DNA from: Deinococcus arboris
GTDB taxonomy: Bacteria; Deinococcota; Deinococci; Deinococcales; Deinococcaceae
Assembly: GCF_009755355.1 (NCBI RefSeq)
Contig: NZ_WQLB01000009.1
Span: forward strand, 1 to 64,000
Reading direction: 5' to 3'
DNA: 64,000 nt
The notes under the pieces are model-generated. The model was not told the origin of the DNA. It ran no database searches and saw nothing but the letters and a program-made list of their open reading frames with translations. Position 1 is the stretch's first letter; each line of letters opens with the position of its first letter. Below are positions 33,169 to 41,930 of this stretch, in pieces. A program made the translations under genes and the position numbers.

Positions 33169-33194
33169 GAAAAACCGCCCACAGTGGGGCGGTT
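33169..33194 (-). terminator. Terminator of the inserted gene at 33217
   Basis: AACCGCCCC and GGGCGGTT pair on the minus strand and are followed by TTTTTC. The 3' flank TTCATTCCCCTTTGGAGG nearly repeats the one at 40304-40321. Confidence 0.8.
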
Positions 33195-33216
33195 GTGTGG
33201 CGGAGTTGTTCCTCAT

Positions 33217-34062
33217 TCAGCGTCGAAACCCACAATGAAATGTATGTGCACCAAACGATTCTCCAAACTTGAGTGGCGGCAGGTCAATCAGTTTGGAGAT
33301 ACTGGCATACACCAGGGCGGCAATCTCAGGATGGTGAGCACTCAAGCGGAAGAAGAGATGCTCCTGATCCTCGAACCCATACCGGCAGCTGGCATACCCT
33401 GTTCCTCCGCTGTAGATCCGGTGGTAATCGTCGGAACCGGGGGCATAGACGGACCACCCAATTTCCGGCAGCACAGCCTCAACAGCCTGGAAGACACTGT
33501 GGATGCTCAGCGGCAGTTGTTCGATGGAGATACTCCACCACTGGCAGATCTCCATTGTTTCCCGACGATGCATCTGAAAGGCCAGTCGTTCAATTTCAGT
33601 CTGTGCACTTTGGGCGATGTAGATCCCCTGAGTTAGCCTTCCGTCCAGTGTGATGACGTAATAGTCCGGTCTAGCAGTGCTGAATTCGGAGCACGAGAAG
33701 CCAGGAATTTCTTGGGGTTCAAAAAACCGTGGCGGATCGATTGAACCTTGGCTCAAGCCCCAGGTGAGCCAATCACCATCAGGACCAGCTGTAGGGAAGG
33801 TCACTCCACAGAGTTCTCGTTGAAACTCAACCACTGTTGGAAACGTCCTGCCCCACTGCTCGATGAGCTGCTGTTCTATGGCTTCAGATGTTGGATAGAC
33901 CCTATCGTGAATCGTTGTTCGCCGAGGATAACGAGTCAGCAAGTCCTTCGCTTGCTCAGTCCAATTCCAGGTCAAGCGCTGTTCCGCTACCGCCTGCTCG
34001 TGGGGCTTGAGCCGTTCGAGGTATGCGCCAGAGCGCTGCTTCTGTTCACCGTGTCTGGACAT
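33217..34062 (-). CDS. Inserted moron-like gene of unknown function
   Basis: 281 residues, lower GC and different codon use from the flanking tail genes. It has its own spacer with a ribosome site (AAGGAAG) upstream and its own terminator downstream. The segment RTFPTVVEFQRELCGVTFP weakly recalls SMI1/KNR4 (SUKH) proteins, some of which are immunity proteins; this is only a resemblance. It separates the tape measure C-terminus from the tail-tip gene, so it is not part of the virion plan. Confidence 0.6.
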   Translation of the reverse strand: MSRHGEQKQRSGAYLERLKPHEQAVAEQRLTWNWTEQAKDLLTRYPRRTTIHDRVYPTSEAIEQQLIEQWGRTFPTVVEFQRELCGVTFPTAGPDGDWLTWGLSQGSIDPPRFFEPQEIPGFSCSEFSTARPDYYVITLDGRLTQGIYIAQSAQTEIERLAFQMHRRETMEICQWWSISIEQLPLSIHSVFQAVEAVLPEIGWSVYAPGSDDYHRIYSGGTGYASCRYGFEDQEHLFFRLSAHHPEIAALVYASISKLIDLPPLKFGESFGAHTFHCGFRR

Positions 34063-34130
34063 AGGTTTTCACTTCCTTCGGGTGGGTCAAATAACAGCGT
34101 ACCGAACTTCGTTTTACGAGTAAGCCCAGT

Positions 34131-34670
34131 TCAAACGAGCGTGCCCGTGGTGCTGCGGTAGCCGCCGGTGGTGGCCGGGCCATCCACTGTGACCCGGAAG
34201 CCCGCTTTGGCCGCGTCCCGGATGATCGTGGCCCCTTCCAGCAGGACACCAGCGGCGTCTTTGATGCCCCTCACCCCTTCCAGTAGCGGCGTGGCCAGTG
34301 TGAACTGAATGGGTTCTGGGAGGGTGCTCAGGCCGGTGGTGTCCACGCCTCGGGTCATGCTGGGGTCCACTTTCACCCCCAGGTTGTCGCGCAGCCGGTC
34401 CAGACCGGGCTGAAGCCGCTGGCCCACCCCCGTCACGAATTGCTCCGCTTGGCCTAATTGCCGTTCCACCATGGCCATCGCCGCATCATCGTCAGCTGTC
34501 CCCTCCGTCTTTGCGGCGTCGGTGAGGGCCTTAATGCCCGGCGCCAGGATTTCTTTCAAGGCGTCGTTGAAGATGGCTTCAATCAACCCGTCCACCACGC
34601 CGCTGTAGGCGGACTCTCTGAAGGTGTTGCTGAAGCCTGACCAGTCGCCGGTCATGAGGGCCTGCTTCAT
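34131..34670 (-). CDS. Tape measure C-terminal segment, separate frame
   Basis: 179 residues starting MKQALMTGDWSGF. Its ATG overlaps the tape measure stop (ATGA). If one base is re-read at the GGGGG run (-1), the frames join as EGGVLGGIKNGMKQALMTGD, which reads like a normal tape measure C-terminus. So this is either made by frameshifting, by coupled reinitiation, or is a split gene. The helical membrane-seeking C-terminus fits tail-tip function. Confidence 0.65.
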   Translation of the reverse strand: MKQALMTGDWSGFSNTFRESAYSGVVDGLIEAIFNDALKEILAPGIKALTDAAKTEGTADDDAAMAMVERQLGQAEQFVTGVGQRLQPGLDRLRDNLGVKVDPSMTRGVDTTGLSTLPEPIQFTLATPLLEGVRGIKDAAGVLLEGATIIRDAAKAGFRVTVDGPATTGGYRSTTGTLV

Positions 34671-37600
34671 GCCGTTCTTGATGCCCCCAGCACGCCGCCT
34701 TCGATGGCTTGGGCAATCTTCAGACCGAACTCGTCTAATTCTTGCCGGACCTCGGGCCCGCCGCCAAAGGTATCGGCCAGCCAGCCGCGCGAGCGCACGA
34801 ACGTCTTGGCGAAGTCGTCACCTCGGATCAGGGTGAAGCGCTTGTTGAAGTCTTCCCGCATCTTGTCGGCTTTTTCATAGGCCTGGCGGAACCCGTTGAG
34901 CGCGTCTGAGACGCTCCCAATCAGCTTCACACTCAGGCTGACCCAGGCGCCGATGTCGGCCCCGCTGCTGGCCACCAGCTTGGCCACGTCCACCGCCATG
35001 TCCCCGATGCGACTGGCGGCGTTGGCGGCCCCATCCAGATTCGCGGCCAGGTCATCGTTCCCTGTGCTGCTGGCCAGCCCGGAAAGGGCGCTGGAGAGGT
35101 CGCGCACATAGCCCGCGTATTCGCTGACCTTGTTCAAGCTGGCCAGGGTCTTGCTGACCTCGGGGGTCATGGCGCGCAGACCGGCCGCTGCGTCCCGGTA
35201 AATCTGGGCCAGGTCGGTCTGGCCCTGACGTTCAGCCGCATCAGCCAGGCGGTCCAGCTCAGGGGCCAGTTCCTGCACCTGTTCCCCAAACTGCACCGCG
35301 GTCATGCCCCCAGCTTCATAGCTTTCGACCAGATCGGTCAGGCGAGCATTCCAGCTCTCCAGGCGGTCCTCATCGGGGTTGCGGTACAGGTCCACAGCAG
35401 CCTGCGCCGCCGCTTCAATGGCCACCCGGTTGGCCTCGGTCTGCCGCGTGATCTCGGCCAGGATGAGGCCGTACCGCTCACTGTCCTGGCCCTGAATAGC
35501 CCTCGCCTTGGCTTCATTCAGCTCCGCCAGGGTGAGTAGCTCTAGGGAAGCGCGGTACTCGTCTACCCGTTCGGCGCGGAGCGTGGCTTCCCAGCGTTCG
35601 GCCCGCTCCGCCGCGCCAGGGTCGCGCGCCGCTACCCCAGGGTCAGGCGTGGCCGGCTCCGGCGCGCGGGTGCCGCGCGCGGCCACGGGTGTGCCCTCCA
35701 TAGCCGGTCCCGTGATTGGGCCAGGATTGCGCGCCGGGTTGGGGTTCAGCGGGGACTCGCCGGCCATCTGGAGGGCGTTTTCCTGACGTTGCAGGTCCAG
35801 TGCCTCCCGCCGGGTGGCGTTCAGCTTTTCGATGGCCACGGTCAGTTTGTTGATGGCCTCACCAGCGTCTTCACCGCCTTGAGCGGCCGTAAACACGGCT
35901 TCCAGGGCGGCTTCTAAGACGCCCAGGGCACCGCTGTAATCCTCCTTCTTGGTCAGCTGGTCGGCAAAGTCCAGGGCCTCTTCGGCCAGGGCTTCATTGC
36001 CCTGACGCTGAATGTCGAGGACGGCCAGGGAACGGTCTCGCAGCTCGGAGAGGTCAAGGGGAATGGGGGCGGAGTTCTTGATCGCGGCGGCTGTTACCTG
36101 CTCGTCCAGTTCCAGGGCGTCTTTCAGACCAGTGGCGAAGGCGACGGCGAAGGCGCCGCCGGTCTCGATGCTGAGCTGGGTCAGGTCCGCCGCAATCTTG
36201 CTCTGGGCCGCTCTCAGAGCAGAGTCCGCCGAGAGAATGGCGTTGTCATAGACCTTTTTGCTGTTGCTCAGGGCGAGTTTGCGGGCCGCATCGTTCAAGC
36301 CCGTGTTGTTCTTGATTTCCGCATCCCGGTCCTGACGCTCTTTCTCAGCAATTGCTTTCCTGGCTTGATAGGTCAGTTCCGCGTACCGCAGTTCCACCTG
36401 GGCAACCTTTTGGGCGTTGTCGCCGGCCGCGCGCAGATCGTTCTCGCGCATGGTGTCGAGGCGGCCCAGCTCTAGGCGGGCCGCTTCGATCCGCCCCTGG
36501 CGCAGGGCTTCATTGATCTTGGCGGCCCGCTGCTGAGCCTCGTTGCGGCGCTGTTCGGCTTCGCGGTCGGCGGCGTCTTGTTCGCGGTTCTGGCGGTCGC
36601 GCTCCCCCTGTGCTTTTTTGGCGGCATCCGCACTGAGGGACAGGAGCTGCTTGTACTTCTCACTGGTCACCCCATTGCGGTCACGTTCAGCGTTGGCGGC
36701 TGCCTCTGCCGCTTTCGCAATGGCGTCAAGGTTCTTCAGGTAGTCGGCAGTGCTGCCCCCCTTGTCTTTGAAGGCCTGAGTAATGTCCAGCTGGCCCTTG
36801 AGGCGGTCGAAGGTCTGGCCGTACTGAGAGACGGCCTTCTCGCTTTTGCCCGTCTCAAGGCTCACCCATTCCAGCGCCTGGGCGGCCAGATCGTTGGATT
36901 CGCGGAACTTCTTGAGCGTTTCGTTGGCCGCTTTCCACTTCTCAGCGTCAGGCGCGGCGCCACGGGGCGCGTATTTCTCCACGGCAGCAGTCAGGCGCTG
37001 GGCTTCCTTGATGTAGGCGTCAAAGCCCTTCTCTGGCACGGTCGGGGCGTCACGGCCATAGCCGCTGCCCTGGTAGTAGCCCTCTTCGGTCTTGCTCTGG
37101 TACTGGAGCAAGGTAGGGCTGACCACGTTGCCGCTCCGGTCATACCCCATCAGATGTAAGTGCGGCGTCTTTCCAGCTGTCGTGCCGGTATTCCCCACGC
37201 CGCCGATCTTCTGGCCAGCCTGGATAATGGCTTTTCCTCCACCGGCTTCCAGCGCTTCCAGCACGCCCTTATCAAACGAGTCCAGATGAATGCCCAGTAG
37301 CTTCTGGCCCAGTGCGTCCACCAGTTCAAAGACTTTGCCGTTCTTGGCGTCTTCTCGGACAGTCAGCAGCCCTGTGAACGGGGCAATGATCGGCGCACCT
37401 CTGGGTGCTGCGTAATCAATCCCGTTGTGGGTGGCATTGGCCGAGACCGCGCCGTCGTGGTGGTAATCGGCGCCGCTGACGCCATATTCGTTCAACACTT
37501 TGCGCCCACCCATGCCCAGCAGGGTCACAAGGGTTTTTCCGCTTACCAGCGCGGCGCCATCGGGAACGCCAGACGCAGAGCCCGTACCGCCCTGCTCCGG

Positions 37601-40294
37601 CCCGATGGCGCGGGGGCGCTGACTGGCGGCGGCCTGAATCTTGCCCAGCGTGGCGCCTAGCGTCCCCAGGACCTTCAGCGCCTGCTGCTCTACACCTTGC
37701 GCCATGCCTTCCAGGCCGAGGGTGCGGTACTGCGTGGCATTCTTGGCCGCCAGGTTGACGGTGTTCTGCATCAGTTGCAGATTCAGCTTCACCTTTTCCA
37801 GTTCGGCCTGCGTCAGGTCGCTCTCGCGCAGGCCAGTCTGCTTCAGCCAGGTTGGGAGATCCAGCGTCTCAGCGCCGAACGACGCCTTGCCCTTGAAGAG
37901 GTTGCCGTACTCGCGGTTGATGGCCACCAGGTCTTTGAGGAAGTTCCCTGACCATTCCAGCATCTTGGCGCCCGCCGGCAGGAACGCTTCGCCGGCCTGA
38001 ATCTGAAAGTTCTTCAGAGCTGCGTTAAACCGCTCCTGTTCGCCGCGTACGCCCTCCAGCTTCTTATTAGCCGCGTCGGTCATTTTGCCTGTGCGGTCCA
38101 GCATGTCGATGCGGCGTTCCAGCCCCGCGCTGCCCTGCTCCACGAGGATGTTAAAAGCCCTAATCCCGTCTGACCCAAAAATTAGCTCTGAGGTGACGGC
38201 TCTTTGTTCCGGACTAAGCTTCAGGAAAGCCGCGCGCAGCTCTTCGATCATCTGGCCCAAACCCTTGAACTGGCCGTCAGCCGTGAATGCGCTGAAGCCC
38301 AGTTTTTGCATTTCGACCTTCGCTGCTGCACTGTTCGGGGTCAGGGCTTGCAGGAAAGACTTCAGGCTGGTCCCCGCGTCACTCGCTCCAATGGCCTTGT
38401 CGGTCATGAAGCTGATGGCCGCCGTGAACTCGACGAACTCAACACCAGCAGATTTCGCCACAGCCCCACCGGCCCCGATGGCATCGCTGAAATTGTCGAT
38501 TTTGACGGAGGTGCCGTTGACCGCATTGGTCACAACGTCGCCTACGCGGGCCAGCTCTTTCGCTTCCAGACCGAAGGCTTTCGTACTGGAGGCTGCGACG
38601 CCCGCAGCAGTGGCTACGTCGGTGTTCACCGCTTTGGCCAGCGTCATGCTATTGACCAGCCCGCCGTCAATGATTTGCGCCGTGTTCAGCCCCTGGCTCC
38701 CCAGTTCCTCGATGCCTTTGGCCGCCTGAATCCCGTCAATCCCCAGATTGGCCAGCCTGTTGCTGCGGGCCACGTCGTTCAGCTGCTGCATCTGAGCCGT
38801 GGTGGCTTCGGTCGTGGCCTGGGCCTTGAGCATGGCTGCTTCGTAGTCGGCTGCGGCGTTGAAGTTGACAGCCAAGGCGACAGCGGCGGCCGTTGCAGCA
38901 GCGGCCACCGCCGTAAACGCCAGCGCGGTCTTGGCGTCATTGATGGCGGCCTCACGCTGCACCGCGTCCTGCTCACGGCGAGCGTCGGTAAACGATTGGA
39001 CGTGCTCCGCCGCGCCTTCCACTGCGCCGCCCAGGGCTTCCGTGGCCACCTCGGTCGCCGCGCCGGCTGTGGCCGCTGCTGCACTTGCGGCGGCATTCTG
39101 CTCCAGCTGCTTGTTGAGACCATCTAGGGCCTGAGAGGTGTTCGAGATCTTGCCGGACTCCAGAATGCCGCCCGCCGCGCCACCCAGCAGCATGCCGCCC
39201 AGGTTGCCGGTCACGGTCCCGCTGCCCAGGTTCGTGGCAATGCCGCTGCGGGCCGCATCACTCAGGCCGTTGGCCGCGCGCTTGGCATCGTCCCAGCGAG
39301 ACCGGATACCACTGACAAAGCCGTCGCCCACCATGCGGCCCAGGTACTCCATGACACGAGAGGGCGAGTGGATATCCAGCCGCTCGCGCACCGCTGCTTC
39401 AATGCCGTCAGCAGCCTTTCCAGCGGTGTCCTTGACCTGCGCCTGGTCAGACTTCATGCCCCGGATCAGGCCTTCCATCGTGTCCGAGCCGAGAGTTTCG
39501 GCTGTATTGACGGCGGCGGCGCGTTTAGCCGCGATGTACTGGACAAAGCCGCCCAGCAAGTCACCGGCCACGCCGAACTGGCCCAGAGCAGATTGCAGGC
39601 CCATCGAGACCCCTTCAGCCAAACCCCCTCTAGGGTTCACGCCTTCCGCACGATCAATGGAGCGCTGGGCACCCGCCGCCACCTCAGTCAAGCGCCGGTA
39701 GGCATCGGTCGTCTTGTCTACGGCTTGAGCTTGCAAGAGTGCCTGACTATGAATGCGCCGCTGGGCTTCGAGAAGCTCAGCCTCCCCGATTTGGCGCGCT
39801 TTATACATGTTCCGGTACGAGACCATCTCGTTCGAGAGGGCATTGACGCTGGCCATCGAGCGCTGCTTCTCATCACGCGCGGCCTGGGTGGCGAGCTGCG
39901 CCGTCAGCCGCAGCTGGGCTTGCTGTTCCCGGATGCGCGCGGTGCGCTCAGCTGCCGCAGCCGCTTCCGCCCGGCCCGCCGCCGTCTGGGCGCGGTGGGC
40001 CGCGATGACCGCCGCGTTCTGTTCCTGAAGGGCACGCATGCTGGCCTGGTACTGCGCGCCCAGCAGCCGGGCGTTCTGGGTTTGCTGTGCGGTCTGCTGG
40101 CGGTTCAGGTCGCCCATCTGGGCCAGGTCGCGCTTGACACGGTCTAGGGAGTTCAGCGACTCACGGGCGTCCACGGTGATCTTGACGCCGGTTTCGCGTT
40201 CCACAAACTGCCGGTACTTGGCCAGCTGCGTGTGCACGTCGGTCATGTCGAGGACGGGTGTGAGGACCAGATCACCAAGAGAGGTCTGGGTCAT
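34667..40294 (-). CDS. Tail tape measure protein with embedded M23 peptidase
   Basis: 1875 residues, the longest gene here; its length sets tail length. Long coiled coils at the N-terminus are followed by a TP901-type tape measure core (about 470-740, including YEAAMLKAQATTEAT and ELIFGSDGIRAFNILVEQG). An M23/LytM endopeptidase domain lies at about 930-1060, with zinc ligands in HNGIDYA and HLHLMG. Further coiled coils and an alanine-rich end follow. The peptidase would open peptidoglycan during DNA entry. GGAGG precedes the ATG. Confidence 0.9.
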   Translation of the reverse strand: MTQTSLGDLVLTPVLDMTDVHTQLAKYRQFVERETGVKITVDARESLNSLDRVKRDLAQMGDLNRQQTAQQTQNARLLGAQYQASMRALQEQNAAVIAAHRAQTAAGRAEAAAAAERTARIREQQAQLRLTAQLATQAARDEKQRSMASVNALSNEMVSYRNMYKARQIGEAELLEAQRRIHSQALLQAQAVDKTTDAYRRLTEVAAGAQRSIDRAEGVNPRGGLAEGVSMGLQSALGQFGVAGDLLGGFVQYIAAKRAAAVNTAETLGSDTMEGLIRGMKSDQAQVKDTAGKAADGIEAAVRERLDIHSPSRVMEYLGRMVGDGFVSGIRSRWDDAKRAANGLSDAARSGIATNLGSGTVTGNLGGMLLGGAAGGILESGKISNTSQALDGLNKQLEQNAAASAAAATAGAATEVATEALGGAVEGAAEHVQSFTDARREQDAVQREAAINDAKTALAFTAVAAAATAAAVALAVNFNAAADYEAAMLKAQATTEATTAQMQQLNDVARSNRLANLGIDGIQAAKGIEELGSQGLNTAQIIDGGLVNSMTLAKAVNTDVATAAGVAASSTKAFGLEAKELARVGDVVTNAVNGTSVKIDNFSDAIGAGGAVAKSAGVEFVEFTAAISFMTDKAIGASDAGTSLKSFLQALTPNSAAAKVEMQKLGFSAFTADGQFKGLGQMIEELRAAFLKLSPEQRAVTSELIFGSDGIRAFNILVEQGSAGLERRIDMLDRTGKMTDAANKKLEGVRGEQERFNAALKNFQIQAGEAFLPAGAKMLEWSGNFLKDLVAINREYGNLFKGKASFGAETLDLPTWLKQTGLRESDLTQAELEKVKLNLQLMQNTVNLAAKNATQYRTLGLEGMAQGVEQQALKVLGTLGATLGKIQAAASQRPRAIGPEQGGTGSASGVPDGAALVSGKTLVTLLGMGGRKVLNEYGVSGADYHHDGAVSANATHNGIDYAAPRGAPIIAPFTGLLTVREDAKNGKVFELVDALGQKLLGIHLDSFDKGVLEALEAGGGKAIIQAGQKIGGVGNTGTTAGKTPHLHLMGYDRSGNVVSPTLLQYQSKTEEGYYQGSGYGRDAPTVPEKGFDAYIKEAQRLTAAVEKYAPRGAAPDAEKWKAANETLKKFRESNDLAAQALEWVSLETGKSEKAVSQYGQTFDRLKGQLDITQAFKDKGGSTADYLKNLDAIAKAAEAAANAERDRNGVTSEKYKQLLSLSADAAKKAQGERDRQNREQDAADREAEQRRNEAQQRAAKINEALRQGRIEAARLELGRLDTMRENDLRAAGDNAQKVAQVELRYAELTYQARKAIAEKERQDRDAEIKNNTGLNDAARKLALSNSKKVYDNAILSADSALRAAQSKIAADLTQLSIETGGAFAVAFATGLKDALELDEQVTAAAIKNSAPIPLDLSELRDRSLAVLDIQRQGNEALAEEALDFADQLTKKEDYSGALGVLEAALEAVFTAAQGGEDAGEAINKLTVAIEKLNATRREALDLQRQENALQMAGESPLNPNPARNPGPITGPAMEGTPVAARGTRAPEPATPDPGVAARDPGAAERAERWEATLRAERVDEYRASLELLTLAELNEAKARAIQGQDSERYGLILAEITRQTEANRVAIEAAAQAAVDLYRNPDEDRLESWNARLTDLVESYEAGGMTAVQFGEQVQELAPELDRLADAAERQGQTDLAQIYRDAAAGLRAMTPEVSKTLASLNKVSEYAGYVRDLSSALSGLASSTGNDDLAANLDGAANAASRIGDMAVDVAKLVASSGADIGAWVSLSVKLIGSVSDALNGFRQAYEKADKMREDFNKRFTLIRGDDFAKTFVRSRGWLADTFGGGPEVRQELDEFGLKIAQAIEGGVLGASRTA

Positions 40295-40317
40295 AGGGGA
40301 TGCCTCCGAAGGGGAAT

Positions 40318-40341
40318 GAAAAACCGCCCACGGGGGGCGGT
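40318..40341 (-). terminator. Terminator of the inserted gene at 40360
   Basis: ACCGCCC and GGGCGGT pair, then TTTTTC on the minus strand, and the TTCATTCCCCTTCGGAGG flank supplies the tape measure ribosome site. Confidence 0.8.
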
Positions 40342-40359
40342 GAATTGAGGCGGCGTCGG

Positions 40360-40845
40360 TTACTTCGTACGGGTGAGTGTGCAGGTGCGCTGACCCATCA
40401 GGTTACCCGTCTGCTGAAATCGCTTGAAATCTTCGTCTTTGCCAGACGCCATAATTTTAGATCCTTGTTCAGTATTTAGGATATGGATCACACGGTAAAG
40501 CCCCTTCTGGGCAACGCCAATTTTTGCAGATGGCTTATAGATAGTGCAGGTGTATGTTTTTAAATCCCCACTCTCTTCCTCATGTTTCACTAAGGAGATA
40601 GTATTTTGATCAACTTTTCCATTGAAAAGTCCTGAATGAAACGATTCTTCGTCTGTTCCGCTAGAATTCCCAAAGTAAAATCCTCTCGAATTCTGTTCTT
40701 TTGCTCCTACCCTCGATGTGAGTACGAACGTGCCGTCATCAGTTGTCACGCTCCAAATCTGACCTTCAGCCAAGACCGTTGAACTGGTGACGGCTTGCCC
40801 AAAACTGAGTATTAAAAACGCAGCAACTACGGAAAAACCTCTCAT
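40360..40845 (-). CDS. Inserted moron-like secreted protein
   Basis: 161 residues with a signal peptide (MRGFSVVAAFLILSFGQAV). It has an AT-richer composition than its neighbours. TACGAT nine bases before the ATG is a likely -10, and a terminator follows directly. Two cysteines in the mature protein could pair. It lies between the tail chaperones and the tape measure gene, a place normally without insertions. Function is unknown. Confidence 0.65.
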   Translation of the reverse strand: MRGFSVVAAFLILSFGQAVTSSTVLAEGQIWSVTTDDGTFVLTSRVGAKEQNSRGFYFGNSSGTDEESFHSGLFNGKVDQNTISLVKHEEESGDLKTYTCTIYKPSAKIGVAQKGLYRVIHILNTEQGSKIMASGKDEDFKRFQQTGNLMGQRTCTLTRTK

Positions 40846-40901
40846 CGTTTCAGCATCGTACTGAATATCTTTCGGATTGTGGCCGCATTTGTTTGTCCCC
40901 T

Positions 40902-41300
40902 TCACCCACCCCCCACCGCCGCAATCCCCTCCCAAATCTTCAGCAGTGGCCGCCCATCCCGCGCTGCTGCCCACTGGGTCCACACCGGCCCTTGCAATAG
41001 CCCCAACTGCATGGCCTCAGCCAGCCCTGCCGCCACGCCAGCAGGCACCGGATACGGCAGCGCACGCGGCGCGTTCACCTGGCCCTGACCCTCAAAGTTG
41101 GGCAGGATGCGCTGGTGTAGGTCTTTCGGCGCCTCAGCACCCCAAGCCAGCGCGCCGGCCCACACTTGCCGCTGCCACTGGCGCTGTTCACCCTCCGCGT
41201 GCGCTCTCAAGGCGGACTGGACTTGATCGAGGGGGGCGTCGTACCACCGGACAGCAGGACTGACCAGGGCGAGGGTGCCGAGCGCCCCCGCCCAGTCGAA
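40902..41300 (-). CDS. Tail assembly chaperone, frameshift extension (T-like)
   Basis: This frame opens right after a TAG and a C-run, with no start codon of its own until a TTG at 41210. It reads FDWAGALGTLALVSPAVRWYD and on for 132 residues. It would be reached by a -1 slip at C_CCC_CCT (41306-41300) in the upstream chaperone, giving a fused protein of about 240 residues, like lambda gpGT. It lies before the tape measure gene, where such pairs occur. Confidence 0.68.
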   Translation of the reverse strand, partial: FDWAGALGTLALVSPAVRWYDAPLDQVQSALRAHAEGEQRQWQRQVWAGALAWGAEAPKDLHQRILPNFEGQGQVNAPRALPYPVPAGVAAGLAEAMQLGLLQGPVWTQWAAARDGRPLLKIWEGIAAVGGG

Positions 41301-41623
41301 GGGGGGCGGCTATCACCACCCTCTGCATCCCGTGGCGGCCGGTTGGCCTGCCACCAGTCGGTGAAGCCGTCCGGCCCGGTCAACTCGCAGAACTGCTCAA
41401 AGGTCAGCGTGGGCAGCCGACGCTGCACAAGGGAATAAATCACAGCCGCTTGGTCGCCCAGGTCCAGCTCGTGCAGGGCACGCACCAGCGACATCTCGCG
41501 CCAACTGGGAGCCAGATAAGGCACCAAGACGGCGCCGTACAGTTCAGAAAAATCGGGATTGGGTTCCCCAAGGGCTGCCTCGGGTGCCGTTGTCCGTAAA
41601 AGGTGTTTCTCGTGTTGGTCCAT
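41207..41623 (-). CDS. Tail assembly chaperone (G-like)
   Basis: 138 residues, helical N-terminal domain (PDFSELYGAVLVPYL, FEQFCELTGPDGFTDWW), then a low-complexity end (about 100-138) that appears to be an overlap with the T-like frame. The ATG overlaps the previous stop. Together with the next frame it forms the chaperone pair that holds the tape measure protein. Confidence 0.7.
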   Translation of the reverse strand: MDQHEKHLLRTTAPEAALGEPNPDFSELYGAVLVPYLAPSWREMSLVRALHELDLGDQAAVIYSLVQRRLPTLTFEQFCELTGPDGFTDWWQANRPPRDAEGGDSRPPSTGRGRSAPSPWSVLLSGGTTPPSIKSSPP

Positions 41624-41910
41624 CAGATGCCGCCTCGTGTAATGGGCAAAGTCAGCCCAGTGTGAATACTCACGGCCCCTGCCTGCCCTTCTGGCGGCAT
41701 CAGGCGGGGCGCGCGGGCTTGCAGGGCACCACGCGGCACCCCCCAGCCGTGCGCCGCCTTCTGCATCCGGGCCAGGGTCTTCCCGCGCTTCAGGGGCGCG
41801 TGGAGGATGTAGCCCTGGGCTTCAATCCGGTCGGGATGCACGGTGCAGCCCAGCAGGCTCAGCTGCGGGAGGCGGCCACGCTCTCCGAACACGATCAGTG
41901 GTATCTGCAT
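41623..41910 (-). CDS. Small phage tail-module protein
   Basis: 95 residues starting MQIPLIVFGERGRLPQLSLL. GGAGGTGA lies before its ATG. It sits between tail tube and chaperone genes. Function is unknown. Confidence 0.55.
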   Translation of the reverse strand: MQIPLIVFGERGRLPQLSLLGCTVHPDRIEAQGYILHAPLKRGKTLARMQKAAHGWGVPRGALQARAPRLMPPEGQAGAVSIHTGLTLPITRGGI

Positions 41911-41930
41911 GACTCACCTCCCTCCGGGGC

